DNA of 64,000 bases from DASUAS01 sp963841415 (GTDB taxonomy: Bacteria > Actinomycetota > Acidimicrobiia > IMCC26256 > DASPTH01). The notes below the pieces were generated by a model. It saw only the letters and a program-made list of their open reading frames with translations, ran no database searches and was not told the DNA's origin. The DNA lies in assembly GCA_963841415.1 (NCBI GenBank), contig CAWJCN010000003.1:930001-994000 (forward strand). Reading direction: 5' to 3'. Every line of letters starts with the position of its first letter. The first letter of the stretch is position 1. Positions 36,038 through 46,445 of this stretch are shown here, piece by piece. The translations under genes and the position numbers were made by a program.

Positions 36038-36610
36038 ATGGACATCGTGGTCCGGGGCAAGAACCGCCCGGTGTCGTCCCGACTCGACGCCGTCGCACGC
36101 GAGAAGGTGTCGCGCATCGCCAAGTTCACCCACGATGCCGGGCGCGTCGAGGTCGACTTCGCCGAGCAGCAGCACCGCCGGGTCACCGAGGCGCAGCTCT
36201 GCGAGATCACGGTCCATCTCAAGCGACATTTCGTGAAGGCGCATGCGTGCGCGCCGGAACCCGAGGCTGCCCTCGACCTCGCGGTCGACAAGATCGGCCA
36301 TCAGGTCGCGCGCATCAAGGACAAGCGCGTGAGCCGCTCGCACCCGCGGCGGCGCAACGGTGCCACGGCCGACGGCGACGCTCTCGGCGACAGCGACGAC
36401 GAGCTCGAGGGCGACGACGCCTCCTCGGACGCGCGCATCGTCAAGACGAAGCGGTTCACGGCGAAGCCGATGGATCCTGGTGAGGCGGCGCTCCAGCTGC
36501 AGCTCCTCGGCCACGACTTCTACCTGTTCACCAACAGCGAGACGGGCCGCGCCGCGGTGCTCTACCGCCGTCACGACGGCGACCTCGGCCTGATCGAGAC
36601 GACGGGCTGA
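36038..36610 (+). CDS. hpf: Ribosome hibernation promoting factor, long form
   Basis: The 190-residue protein has an N-terminal HPF/YfiA domain (MDIVVRGKNRPVSSRLDAVA to about residue 100) that binds the 30S decoding centre. An acidic linker (about 108-130) follows. The C-terminal dimerisation domain (VKTKRFTAKPMDPGEAALQL, GHDFYLFTNSETGRAAVLYR) in long HPF joins two ribosomes into 100S dimers in stationary phase. Gene order comF-hpf-secA is as in mycobacteria. The ATG at 36038 is preceded by the 110-bp repeat and lacks its own clear ribosome site, so translation may depend on coupling with the short upstream frame. Confidence 0.9.
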   Translation: MDIVVRGKNRPVSSRLDAVAREKVSRIAKFTHDAGRVEVDFAEQQHRRVTEAQLCEITVHLKRHFVKAHACAPEPEAALDLAVDKIGHQVARIKDKRVSRSHPRRRNGATADGDALGDSDDELEGDDASSDARIVKTKRFTAKPMDPGEAALQLQLLGHDFYLFTNSETGRAAVLYRRHDGDLGLIETTG

Positions 36611-36644
36611 GCCGCCTCTCCACCGTCGCTCGCTCCCGCTGGCT

Positions 36645-36660
36645 GGGTCCGTCAGGACCC
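36645..36660. terminator. Hairpin between convergent hpf and DUF2079 gene
   Basis: GGGTCC (36645-36650) and GGACCC (36655-36660) pair around GTCA, which contains the stop codon of the minus-strand gene. It is a short GC stem without a T run, so only a weak terminator candidate. Confidence 0.35.
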
Positions 36661-38187
36661 GTCTCGCGTCCGTTGGGGCGGCGGATGCACGCGCCGGGCG
36701 ACCACGATGTCTTCGCGGTCGGACACGACCTTGAACTCGTGCGCGAGCAGACGGTCGAGGAGCATCTGGTCGTCGGTGGAGAGCGCCCGGCGGTCGACGA
36801 CGATCCACTGGACCCCCGCGGGGTCGGCGAGGTGCTCGCCCTCGACGCCCCAGTTCACGTTGCGCCACGGCACCGGGAAGTCGTAGATCTCGTCGCGGTG
36901 CGCGAGATGGGGCAGGAAGTTGTAGAGCGCGCTCGTGGGTGCGCCGTCGGGCACGAGGTCGACGGCCGCCTCCTTCGCCGCCTGCCGGTCGCTCTGCAAC
37001 GGCCAGATCCCGGTGTGGTACTTCACGCTGACCGGTGACGGTCCCCACGCGACGGTCGCCGCGAACGACGTGGCCACGACGAGCCCGACCAGGAACCGCA
37101 CCAGCTCCGGCTTCTTGACCGCGACCCAGGCGATGGCCTCGACCGTGGCGAGGATGATGCCGACGAGGACCAGCGACGAGTAGTGGTACCGGATCTCGCG
37201 CGTGTAGGGGAACGACGAGAAGACGTTCACCGCGAGCATGGGGCCCGCGATCAGCAGCGTGGGGATCGCCAGCAGTGGGAGGAACGCCACCGGGGCGAAC
37301 ATCATCTCGTAGTAGCTGACCCGGTCGTGCTCGGTGGCGAGGTCGACCGCCTGCTTCGGGTGCGCGGCCAGATGGGTGCCGACCTCAACCGGGTTGCTGC
37401 CCAGGTCGCCGAAGAAGCTGTCGTAGAAAGGGCCGATGCCGTTCGACAGCGGGATGATCACGCGCGTCGCGATCGTGTACCACGCGAGGCTGGCGATGAA
37501 TGTGATGATCCCGATCTTGCGGTGGCCGCGCACCACCACCAGCAGACCGATCACCGCGAGGGCGAGCGCGACGTCTTCCTTGCACGCGGCGGCGAGCACG
37601 GCGAACAGCACGAACCACCGCCACCGTTCCGTGCGCGCCGCCCAGTACGCGAAGAGCAGCGGCGCGATGGCCAACGCATCCGGATGGAAGAACTCCCAGG
37701 TGAGCCACTGGTAGGTGGGGTTCAGGAGGAGCACGGCCGCGAGCGTGACGGCCAGCCAGCGGTCGCGGAGCCGGTCGCGGGCGAGGAGGTAGATCGCGAT
37801 CGCGCCGCTCGCCTGCACCGCGACCTGCGCCGACAGCAGGAAGAGCGGACCCGCGCCCAACCAGTAGAAGGGCACGAAGAGCAGCAGGATCGGGTTGACG
37901 TGGTGGCCGAAGAGCTCGAGGCCGCGCACGGTGACGAACGGGTCGTGGAAGCGGGAGAGCAGCCAGACGCCTTGGTCGTAGATGCCGAGGTCGAAGGAGA
38001 AGGTGGCGAAGCGAGCATGTCGGAGCCAGCCGAGCGTGATGAACGGGGCGCTCCAACCGACGACCATCGCGCCGAGCACCCAGCGCACCGGGTCGCGCCA
38101 GCCGGCGGGAACGACCGGCTCGGCCTCGTCGGAGGTCGCCGCTCCCGGCTGGTCGGCGTCGGCGTCGAGCTCCGGAGCGAGGGTCAC
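36652..38187 (-). CDS. DUF2079 multi-spanning membrane protein
   Basis: The 511-residue protein has about a dozen membrane helices. Characteristic runs are FDLGIYDQGVWLLSRFHDPF, LFGHHVNPILLLFVPFYWLG, LTWEFFHPDALAIAPLLFAY, ACKEDVALALAVIGLLVV and FPYTREIRYHYSS. These are hallmarks of the DUF2079 family, which resembles GT-C/PMT membrane glycosyltransferases (acidic residue after helix 1: D of FDLGIYD). The function is unknown; a lipid-linked sugar transferase is possible. GTG at 38187 is used because the upstream extension overlaps the secA promoter region. It diverges from secA. Confidence 0.8.
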   Translation of the reverse strand: MTLAPELDADADQPGAATSDEAEPVVPAGWRDPVRWVLGAMVVGWSAPFITLGWLRHARFATFSFDLGIYDQGVWLLSRFHDPFVTVRGLELFGHHVNPILLLFVPFYWLGAGPLFLLSAQVAVQASGAIAIYLLARDRLRDRWLAVTLAAVLLLNPTYQWLTWEFFHPDALAIAPLLFAYWAARTERWRWFVLFAVLAAACKEDVALALAVIGLLVVVRGHRKIGIITFIASLAWYTIATRVIIPLSNGIGPFYDSFFGDLGSNPVEVGTHLAAHPKQAVDLATEHDRVSYYEMMFAPVAFLPLLAIPTLLIAGPMLAVNVFSSFPYTREIRYHYSSLVLVGIILATVEAIAWVAVKKPELVRFLVGLVVATSFAATVAWGPSPVSVKYHTGIWPLQSDRQAAKEAAVDLVPDGAPTSALYNFLPHLAHRDEIYDFPVPWRNVNWGVEGEHLADPAGVQWIVVDRRALSTDDQMLLDRLLAHEFKVVSDREDIVVARRVHPPPQRTRDGS

Positions 38188-38257
38188 ACCTGAGATCTTG
38201 CCAAGCACGCAGCGCGCGAGGGGCCTCGGCGCCGTCGGGAACCGGGGAGGACGCCGG

Positions 38258-38263
38258 TACACT
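38258..38263 (+). promoter_or_regulatory. -10 element of leaderless secA
   Basis: TACACT lies 10 bases before the secA ATG at 38274, with no purine-rich ribosome site between. Confidence 0.55.
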
Positions 38264-38273
38264 GGCGTCTTCC

Positions 38274-41030
<2,757 letters not shown>

Positions 41031-41051
41031 CGCGCCGGTCCGGGTCTCCTC

Positions 41052-42152
41052 ATGCGTGATTTCTCCGACGATCTCGCCGACCTGCGCCGCCGCGTCGAGG
41101 GCGCGCGTGGCTACCTGAAGGTCGACGAGGCGAGGGCCCGCATCGAGGAGCTCGAGGTCGAGGTGGCGCGGCCCGACCTCTGGGACGACCAAGACGTCGC
41201 TCGGAGGGTCAACACCGAGCTGGCGCAGCTCCAGGAGGACGTGACCGTCGTCGAGCAGCTCGACGCCACCGTCTCCGACCTCGAGACCCTCGCCGAGCTC
41301 GCGCGCGAAGAGGGTGACGAGTCGGTCGAGGAGGAGATCGCCGGAGGCATCGGCGAGCTCGGTCGGCGGCTCGACACGCTCGAGCTGCGCGCGTTGTTCA
41401 CCGGTGAGCACGACGACCGCGACGCGATCTGCACCGTCAACTCCGGCGCGGGCGGTACCGATGCGCAGGACTGGACCAACATGCTGCTGCGCATGTACCT
41501 GCGGTGGGCCGAGCGACGTGGCTTCGCCACCGAGATCGACGAGGTGTCACCCGGTACCGAGGCCGGGCTGAGCTCGGCGACGTTCACGATCAAGGGTCGC
41601 TACGCCTTCGGGTTGCTGGCGAGCGAGCGCGGCGTGCACCGGCTCATCCGCATCTCTCCATTCGACGCGAACGCGCGCCGGCAGACCGCGTTCGCATCGT
41701 TCGACGCGGTGCCGGCGCTCGACGAGACCGAGGCACCCGAGATCGATCCCACCGACCTGCGCATCGACACCTATCGCTCGTCGGGCGCCGGCGGCCAGCA
41801 CGTCAACGTGACCGACTCCGCGGTGCGCATCACCCACATCCCAACCGGCATCGTCGTGTCGTGCCAGAACGAACGGTCGCAGACGCAGAACAAGGCGCGC
41901 GCGATGCAGATCCTCGCGGCGCGTCTCGCCGAGCGTCAACGCCAGGAGCGCGACGCCGAGTTGGAGGCGTTGGCGGGGGAGAAGCGCGACGTCGCGTTCG
42001 GCAACCAGATCCGTACCTACACGCTGCAGCCGTACCAACTCGTGAAGGACGAGCGCACGCGCTTCGAGACCGGCAACGTGCAAGCCGTGCTCGACGGTGA
42101 CGTCGACGCGTTCATCGAGTCGTACCTGCAGTGGCGCCGCCAACAGGCCTGA
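41052..42152 (+). CDS. prfB: Peptide chain release factor 2
   Basis: The 366-residue factor has the RF2 anticodon tripeptide SPF (202-204, in ISPFDANARR), which reads UGA and UAA, and the catalytic GGQ (247-249, SSGAGGQHVN). The coding region is a single frame from the ATG: it lacks the in-frame UGA autoregulatory frameshift that many bacteria have near codon 25, as is common in actinobacteria. prfB before ftsE-ftsX is a conserved actinobacterial arrangement (Rv3105c-Rv3102c, Rv3101c). Confidence 0.95.
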   Translation: MRDFSDDLADLRRRVEGARGYLKVDEARARIEELEVEVARPDLWDDQDVARRVNTELAQLQEDVTVVEQLDATVSDLETLAELAREEGDESVEEEIAGGIGELGRRLDTLELRALFTGEHDDRDAICTVNSGAGGTDAQDWTNMLLRMYLRWAERRGFATEIDEVSPGTEAGLSSATFTIKGRYAFGLLASERGVHRLIRISPFDANARRQTAFASFDAVPALDETEAPEIDPTDLRIDTYRSSGAGGQHVNVTDSAVRITHIPTGIVVSCQNERSQTQNKARAMQILAARLAERQRQERDAELEALAGEKRDVAFGNQIRTYTLQPYQLVKDERTRFETGNVQAVLDGDVDAFIESYLQWRRQQA

Positions 42153-42182
42153 CCCGTACACCGATCCCCAAGGGGCCCCTGC

Positions 42183-42188
42183 TACCCT
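42183..42188 (+). promoter_or_regulatory. Possible -10 element of ftsE
   Basis: TACCCT lies 13 bases before the ftsE ATG at 42202, in a 49-base gap after prfB. It would give a leader of only a few bases. Confidence 0.35.
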
Positions 42189-42201
42189 TTCGCCCCTCGT
42201 C

Positions 42202-42888
42202 ATGATTCGGTTTGAGAACGTCTCCAAGATCTACAAGGGCGACGTGGTCGCGCTCCGCGAGGTGTCGGCGGAGGTGCAAAAGGGCGAATTCCTGTTCCTG
42301 GTCGGTCCGTCCGGTTCGGGAAAGTCGACGTGGCTGCGCCTGTTGCTCCGGGAGGAGCAGGCCAGCACCGGACGCATCGTCGTCGCGGGCCGTGACATCT
42401 CGCAGCTGAGCCACTGGAAGATCCCGCAGCTGCGCCGCAACATCGGCTGCGTCTTCCAGGACTTCAAGCTCCTCCCCAACAAGACGGTCTACGAGAACGT
42501 CGCCTTCGCCATGGAGGTGATCGGCCGTCCCCGGCACGTGGTGCGCACGCAGGTGCCTCAGGTGCTCGACCTCGTGGGTCTGGCGAAGAAGGCAGGGCGC
42601 TTCCCGTCGGAGCTCTCGGGCGGTGAGCAGCAGCGGGTGTCGATCGCGCGCGCGTTCGTCAACCGCCCGCTCATCGTGCTCGCCGACGAGCCCACCGGCA
42701 ACCTCGACCCCGCGACGACGGTCGGCATCATGCGGATCCTCGACCGCATCAACCGGACGGGCACGACCATCGTCATGGCCACCCACGACCAACGAATCGT
42801 CGATGCCATGCGCCGACGCGTGATCGAGCTCGACAAGGGCACGCTCGTCCGCGACCAGGCGCGGGGCGTGTACGGCGTCGGGAGCTGA
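42202..42888 (+). CDS. ftsE: Cell division ABC transporter ATP-binding protein FtsE
   Basis: The 228-residue ATPase has Walker A GPSGSGKS (35-42), the Q-loop run CVFQDFKLLPNKTVYENVA, signature LSGGEQQR, Walker B IVLADEPTGNLDP and the H-loop MATHDQ. The PNKTVYENVAFA stretch is typical of FtsE. With FtsX it drives a peptidoglycan hydrolase outside the membrane rather than transporting a substrate. ftsX starts 9 bases later and an EnvC-like hydrolase gene follows, so the whole machine is encoded together. Confidence 0.93.
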   Translation: MIRFENVSKIYKGDVVALREVSAEVQKGEFLFLVGPSGSGKSTWLRLLLREEQASTGRIVVAGRDISQLSHWKIPQLRRNIGCVFQDFKLLPNKTVYENVAFAMEVIGRPRHVVRTQVPQVLDLVGLAKKAGRFPSELSGGEQQRVSIARAFVNRPLIVLADEPTGNLDPATTVGIMRILDRINRTGTTIVMATHDQRIVDAMRRRVIELDKGTLVRDQARGVYGVGS

Positions 42889-42897
42889 ACCCGCCCC

Positions 42898-43797
42898 ATG
42901 TGGACGCGCATCACCTACTTCTCGCGCGAGACGCTGGTCTCGCTGCGTCGCAACGTGCTCATGACGATCGCGGGCATCGCCACCGTCGCGGTGTCGCTCT
43001 CGCTGTTCGGCGGCATCCTCATGCTGTCGAAGTGGGTCGATCACGGCACTGAGCGCATCAAGGGTGGCGTCACGCTCGAGATCTTCATGACCGTGAAGGC
43101 CACCGAGCAGCAGGTGAACGCGGTCCGCGACGAGCTCGACGGCGACAAAGGCCCGAAGGGAACCGTCAAGTCGTACCGCTACCTCACGCACGCGGATGCC
43201 TACAAGGAGTTCAAGCGCATCTTCCGGCGCAACCCCGATCTGGTGGCCAGCATCCGCGCCCAAGACCTCCCCGAGTCGTTCCGGGTGGTGCCGAAGCGGG
43301 CGGAGCTCACCGACACGGTGCAGAAGGAGTTCCAGACCGTGCAGGGCGTCGAGTCGGTGGAGACACCGGGTGAGGCGTTGAAGGGCCTCATCGACGTCAC
43401 CAACACGGTGCGGTGGATCTTCATCGCGATCTCGCTGATCCTGCTCGGTTCCTCGATGTTCCTCATCGTCAACACGATCCGCCTCGCCACCTTCGCCCGC
43501 CGGCGCGAGATCGAGGTGATGAAGCTGGTGGGCGCGTCGAACTGGTTCGTGCGCATCCCGTTCATCGCCGAGGGCATGGTGCAGGGCATCGTCGGCGCGG
43601 GCTTGGCGATCATCGCCGTCGTGTCGCTCAAGCACTGGGGTTTCGACCAGGCCTTCAACGACCCGCACAGCTTCTTCGGCGAGTTCTTCGTCACCACCGG
43701 CGACGCCACCTGGATCGCCTTTCGGGTGCTCTTCGTCGGCATCGTGATCGGTGTCATCGGTGCCACCATCGGCCTCCGCCGCTTCCTGCGGACGTAG
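42898..43797 (+). CDS. ftsX: Cell division protein FtsX
   Basis: The 299-residue protein has four membrane helices: one near the N-terminus (about 21-43) and three in the C-terminal third (WIFIAISLILLGSSMFLIVN, IAEGMVQGIVGAGLAIIAVV and IAFRVLFVGIVIGVIGATIG). A long extracellular domain lies between (about 45-165). The FtsX/MacB-type run ARRREIEVMKLVGASNWFVR is present. The outer loop binds and activates wall hydrolases when FtsE hydrolyses ATP. It is in one operon with ftsE. Confidence 0.93.
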   Translation: MWTRITYFSRETLVSLRRNVLMTIAGIATVAVSLSLFGGILMLSKWVDHGTERIKGGVTLEIFMTVKATEQQVNAVRDELDGDKGPKGTVKSYRYLTHADAYKEFKRIFRRNPDLVASIRAQDLPESFRVVPKRAELTDTVQKEFQTVQGVESVETPGEALKGLIDVTNTVRWIFIAISLILLGSSMFLIVNTIRLATFARRREIEVMKLVGASNWFVRIPFIAEGMVQGIVGAGLAIIAVVSLKHWGFDQAFNDPHSFFGEFFVTTGDATWIAFRVLFVGIVIGVIGATIGLRRFLRT

Positions 43798-43828
43798 CGC
43801 CGGAGCCGTCCCAATTCGCCCAAACTGT

Positions 43829-43845
43829 CAGTGGTGATGCCACTG
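43829..43845 (+). terminator. Short hairpin after ftsX
   Basis: CAGTGG (43829-43834) and CCACTG (43840-43845) pair around a 5-base loop, followed by the T/G-rich TTGCTGTTGTGG. A weak terminator candidate between ftsX and the leaderless hydrolase gene. Confidence 0.3.
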
Positions 43846-43868
43846 TTGCTGTTGTGGCGGATGTTGTT

Positions 43869-43874
43869 TACGAT
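43869..43874 (+). promoter_or_regulatory. -10 element of leaderless M23 hydrolase gene
   Basis: TACGAT lies 8 bases before the ATG at 43883, inside a locally T-rich stretch. No ribosome site. Confidence 0.5.
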
Positions 43875-43882
43875 CTTCGCCC

Positions 43883-45052
43883 ATGCGCCGGCTCCGACTC
43901 CTGGCCGCGCTCGCGCTCGTGGCCGCGGCGACCCTTGGGTTCGCGCCGCGCGCCCTCGGGCAGCAGTCGGACAAGCAGCAGCAGCTGCAGCAGCAGGTCA
44001 GCGAGTCGGGCGCGGCCGAAGACGCGGCGCGCTCGAAGCTGGTCCAGGCCCAGGCCGAGCGGCAGCGGCTCGACGGCGCGCTGGCAGACGTGAGCGCCCG
44101 CGTCGACGCGGCCAACGCGCGGCTCTCCGACGCGCAGGCGACCGTCGACCGCCTCGGTTTCGTGGCCCTCGCGCTGCAGATCAAGGCCGACGCGACCGCG
44201 AAGAAGCTGGCGGCCGCGCGCGACGACGTCCGTCGCAGCGCGGTCCTGCTCTACCGTCACGGCGACGGTGCCGACATGTTGGGTTTGCTCGACTCGACCA
44301 CCGGATCGGGCGCGCTGGTCGAAGGCAAGCACTACCTGCAGCGCGTCAGCGACAAGCGACAAGCCGACGCGCGTCGCGTCACACGGCTGAAGAACCAGCT
44401 CGACACGCAACGCGTCGACGTCGCGGGGCAGAAGCAAGCGGCCGACGACGCGCGCGACGCGGCCGCTCGGGAGAAGGCGCAGCTCGACGATCTCGCCGAG
44501 CAACAGGCGAGCGCGCGTGACGCCGCGGCCGGCGCGGAGCATGCCGAGAACGCCGCCCTCGGTACCGCGGTCGCGCAGCACGACGAGGCCGAGGCCGCGC
44601 TGGCCGAGGAGTCGTCGCGCGTCGCCGCGCTCGCGCAGTCAGCGGGTGGCGGTCCGGCGCTGGGCGACGGCACCTTCATCTGGCCGGTGTCCGGCCCGAT
44701 CACCAGCCCCTTCGGTTACCGCACCGATCCCGTCACCGGGGCCCAGGCCTTCCACTCGGGGATCGACATCGGTGCATCGTGCGGCACGCCCATCAAGGCC
44801 GCCGGCACCGGCGTGATCCTCAGCGCCGGCTTCAACAGCGGCGGGTACGGGAACATGACCCTGATCAACCACGGCGACGGGCTGTCGACCCTCTACGGGC
44901 ACCAGTCGTCGATCATCGTGAGCGCCGGGCAGTCGGTGGCCCAGGGGCAGGTGATCGGCTACGTCGGCTCCACCGGCAAGTCGACCGGGTGCCACCTGCA
45001 CTTCGAGGTCCGGGTGAACGGCAACCCGGTCGACCCGACCGGCTACCTGTAG
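43883..45052 (+). CDS. EnvC/NlpD-like M23 (LytM) peptidoglycan hydrolase or activator
   Basis: The 389-residue exported protein has a signal peptide (MRRLRLLAALALVAAATLGF, cleavage near ALGQ) and a Gln/Ala-rich coiled coil (about 30-130 and 150-245). A C-terminal LytM domain has FHSGIDIGASCGTPIKA (HxxxD) and STGKSTGCHLHFEVRVNG (HxH), so the zinc ligands look intact. It may therefore cut peptide cross-links itself rather than only activate an amidase. Its place after ftsEX and the coiled-coil/LytM order match the FtsEX-controlled hydrolase system (EnvC, PcsB, RipC). smpB, which often follows in actinobacteria, is not here. Confidence 0.87.
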   Translation: MRRLRLLAALALVAAATLGFAPRALGQQSDKQQQLQQQVSESGAAEDAARSKLVQAQAERQRLDGALADVSARVDAANARLSDAQATVDRLGFVALALQIKADATAKKLAAARDDVRRSAVLLYRHGDGADMLGLLDSTTGSGALVEGKHYLQRVSDKRQADARRVTRLKNQLDTQRVDVAGQKQAADDARDAAAREKAQLDDLAEQQASARDAAAGAEHAENAALGTAVAQHDEAEAALAEESSRVAALAQSAGGGPALGDGTFIWPVSGPITSPFGYRTDPVTGAQAFHSGIDIGASCGTPIKAAGTGVILSAGFNSGGYGNMTLINHGDGLSTLYGHQSSIIVSAGQSVAQGQVIGYVGSTGKSTGCHLHFEVRVNGNPVDPTGYL

Positions 45053-45062
45053 CCACCTGATC

Positions 45063-45122
45063 GGTCGACTCCGTTTCGCCGTCCCGCTACCGCCCGCTCG
45101 CGTGCACGGCTCCGCTTCATCT
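45063..45122 (-). repeat. Deleted copy of the dispersed 110-bp repeat (copy F)
   Basis: Read on the minus strand it starts AGATGAAGCGGAGCCGTG and ends CGAAACGGAGTCGACC, matching both ends of copies B and D. The central hairpin and tail, roughly 45-50 bases, are missing. It fills the gap between the convergent M23 and peroxiredoxin genes. Confidence 0.55.
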
Positions 45123-45758
45123 TTACTTGTTGGGTTGCGGGGTGACCCGGAGGTAGGGCTTCTTCGCGTCCCATCCCTTCGGGAACTTCTCCTTGGCGTC
45201 CTCGTCGGACACCGCGGGGACGATGATCACGTCGTCGCCGTCGGTCCAGTTGACCGGCGTGGCGACCTGGTAGTTCGCGGTGAGCTGCAACGAGTCGATC
45301 ACCCGCAGGATCTCGTCGATGTTGCGCCCGGTGCTCGCCGGGTAGGTGATGATCAGCTTGACCTTCTTGTCGGGGCCGATCACGAACACCGAGCGCACCG
45401 TGAGGGTGTCGTTGGCGTTGGGGTGGATCATGTCGTAGAGGTCGGCGACCTTGCGTTCGGGGTCGGCGATGAGGGGGTAGTTCAGCGCTGTTCCCTGCGT
45501 CTCCTCGATGTCGGCCAGCCAACCCTGGTGAGACTCGAGGGGATCGACGCTCACGCCGATGATCTTCACGCCGCGCTGGTCGAACTCGCCCTTGCGCCGG
45601 GCGAACGCGCCCAACTCCGTGGTGCACACCGGTGTGAAGTCCTTCGGGTGCGAGAACAGCAGGCCCCAACCGTCACCCAGGTAGTCGTAGAGCGTGACCG
45701 TGCCTTCGGTGGTCTCGGCCGTGAAGTTCGGGGCTTCGTCGCCCAGTCGAACCGGCAT
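45123..45758 (-). CDS. 1-Cys peroxiredoxin (Prx6 type)
   Basis: The 211-residue protein has the peroxidatic cysteine C45 in HPKDFTPVCTTELG and the supporting T/R residues. VSVDPLESHQGWLADI and LRVIDSLQLTANYQVATPVN are typical of the Prx6 group, which has a long C-terminal extension and no resolving cysteine in this context. It reduces peroxides with an external thiol (mycothiol or similar). The ATG has a strong ribosome site (GGAGGAAAC). An A/T-rich promoter area (about 45801-45838) lies upstream. Divergence from a DUF3052 gene recalls the ahpE-Rv2239c pairing. Confidence 0.9.
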   Translation of the reverse strand: MPVRLGDEAPNFTAETTEGTVTLYDYLGDGWGLLFSHPKDFTPVCTTELGAFARRKGEFDQRGVKIIGVSVDPLESHQGWLADIEETQGTALNYPLIADPERKVADLYDMIHPNANDTLTVRSVFVIGPDKKVKLIITYPASTGRNIDEILRVIDSLQLTANYQVATPVNWTDGDDVIIVPAVSDEDAKEKFPKGWDAKKPYLRVTPQPNK

Positions 45759-45800
45759 GGTGTTTCCTCCTTGGAACGCAGTGCGTGGGTGATGCCCTCC

Positions 45801-45838
45801 TACATTACCCAAAATACGAGTGAAATGGTCAGTAATCT
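45801..45838. promoter_or_regulatory. A/T-rich divergent promoter region of prx and DUF3052 gene
   Basis: This is the lowest-GC stretch in its neighbourhood. On the plus strand TAATCT (45833-45838) could be a -10. On the minus strand TAATGT at about 45801-45806 could serve prx. I see no clear operator. Confidence 0.35.
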
Positions 45839-45936
45839 GCGGGAGGGTCGACGACTGCACCTCCGGCGCGCCGCGCCGGTTGACAAGGCGGTCCCGGCGC
45901 GGGGAACCTGCCGCGGGCGGGAAGGCGGAGGGCAGG

Positions 45937-46350
45937 ATGGCGACGACGAGCGGAGACTCCGGCACGCCGCTCCCGAAGAAGCTGGGCATCCGCGAGGGCT
46001 CGCGCGTGGCCGTGGTGTCGGCGCCCGACGGGTTCACCGCGGTTCTCGGACCGCTGCCCACCGGCGCGGAGCTCCGCACCAACGCACGGGGCCGCCTCGA
46101 CGTCGTGGTGTACTTCGTGACGCGCCGGGCCGAGCTCGCCCGGCGCTTCCCGTCGTTCGTCCGAGCGCTCGAGACCGACGGCGGCCTCTGGGTGGCGTGG
46201 CCGAAGAAGACGTCGGGGGTCGCCACCGACCTCGGCTTCGACGCGGTCCAGGAGGTGGGGCTCGACGCCGGCCTCGTCGACAACAAGGTCTGCGCCATCG
46301 ACGGCACGTGGTCGGGCCTGCGCTTCGTCCGAAGGATGCCCGACCGGTGA
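45937..46350 (+). CDS. DUF3052 family protein
   Basis: The 137-residue protein reads SGTPLPKKLGIREGSRVAVV, APDGFTAVLGPLPTGAEL, VVYFVTRRAELARRFPSF and TDGGLWVAWPKKTSGVATDL. These are the conserved blocks of DUF3052, a small actinobacterial family of unknown function. The WPKK-x-SG run with Asp and Lys residues may be a binding pocket. The ATG has GGAGGGCAGG upstream. It lies divergent from the peroxiredoxin gene, the same partner as in mycobacteria, so an oxidative-stress link is possible. Confidence 0.85.
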   Translation: MATTSGDSGTPLPKKLGIREGSRVAVVSAPDGFTAVLGPLPTGAELRTNARGRLDVVVYFVTRRAELARRFPSFVRALETDGGLWVAWPKKTSGVATDLGFDAVQEVGLDAGLVDNKVCAIDGTWSGLRFVRRMPDR

Positions 46351-46380
46351 GTGTCCGGCGCGGCACGTCGACTTGAATGA

Positions 46381-46440
46381 CACTCGCCAGCGAGCGAACG
46401 CCCGCGGAGCGGGTATCCCCTCCGCAGCGAGCGAGTGAGT
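46381..46440 (+). repeat. Copy of the dispersed hairpin-plus-tail repeat (copy E), before the SRAP gene
   Basis: GCGGAG and CTCCGC pair around CGGGTATCCC, followed by CAGCGAGCGAGTGAGTG. This shares GGGTATCCC and CAGCGAGCGAG with copy B. It ends 6 bases before the ATG of the SRAP gene, a placement like copies B and D before cofD and hpf. Confidence 0.5.
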
Positions 46441-46445
46441 GAAGC

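Noticed and set aside
41052..41150. Programmed frameshift in prfB
   Set aside because: The gene is a single open frame from its ATG with no early TGA, so no RF2 autoregulatory site exists.
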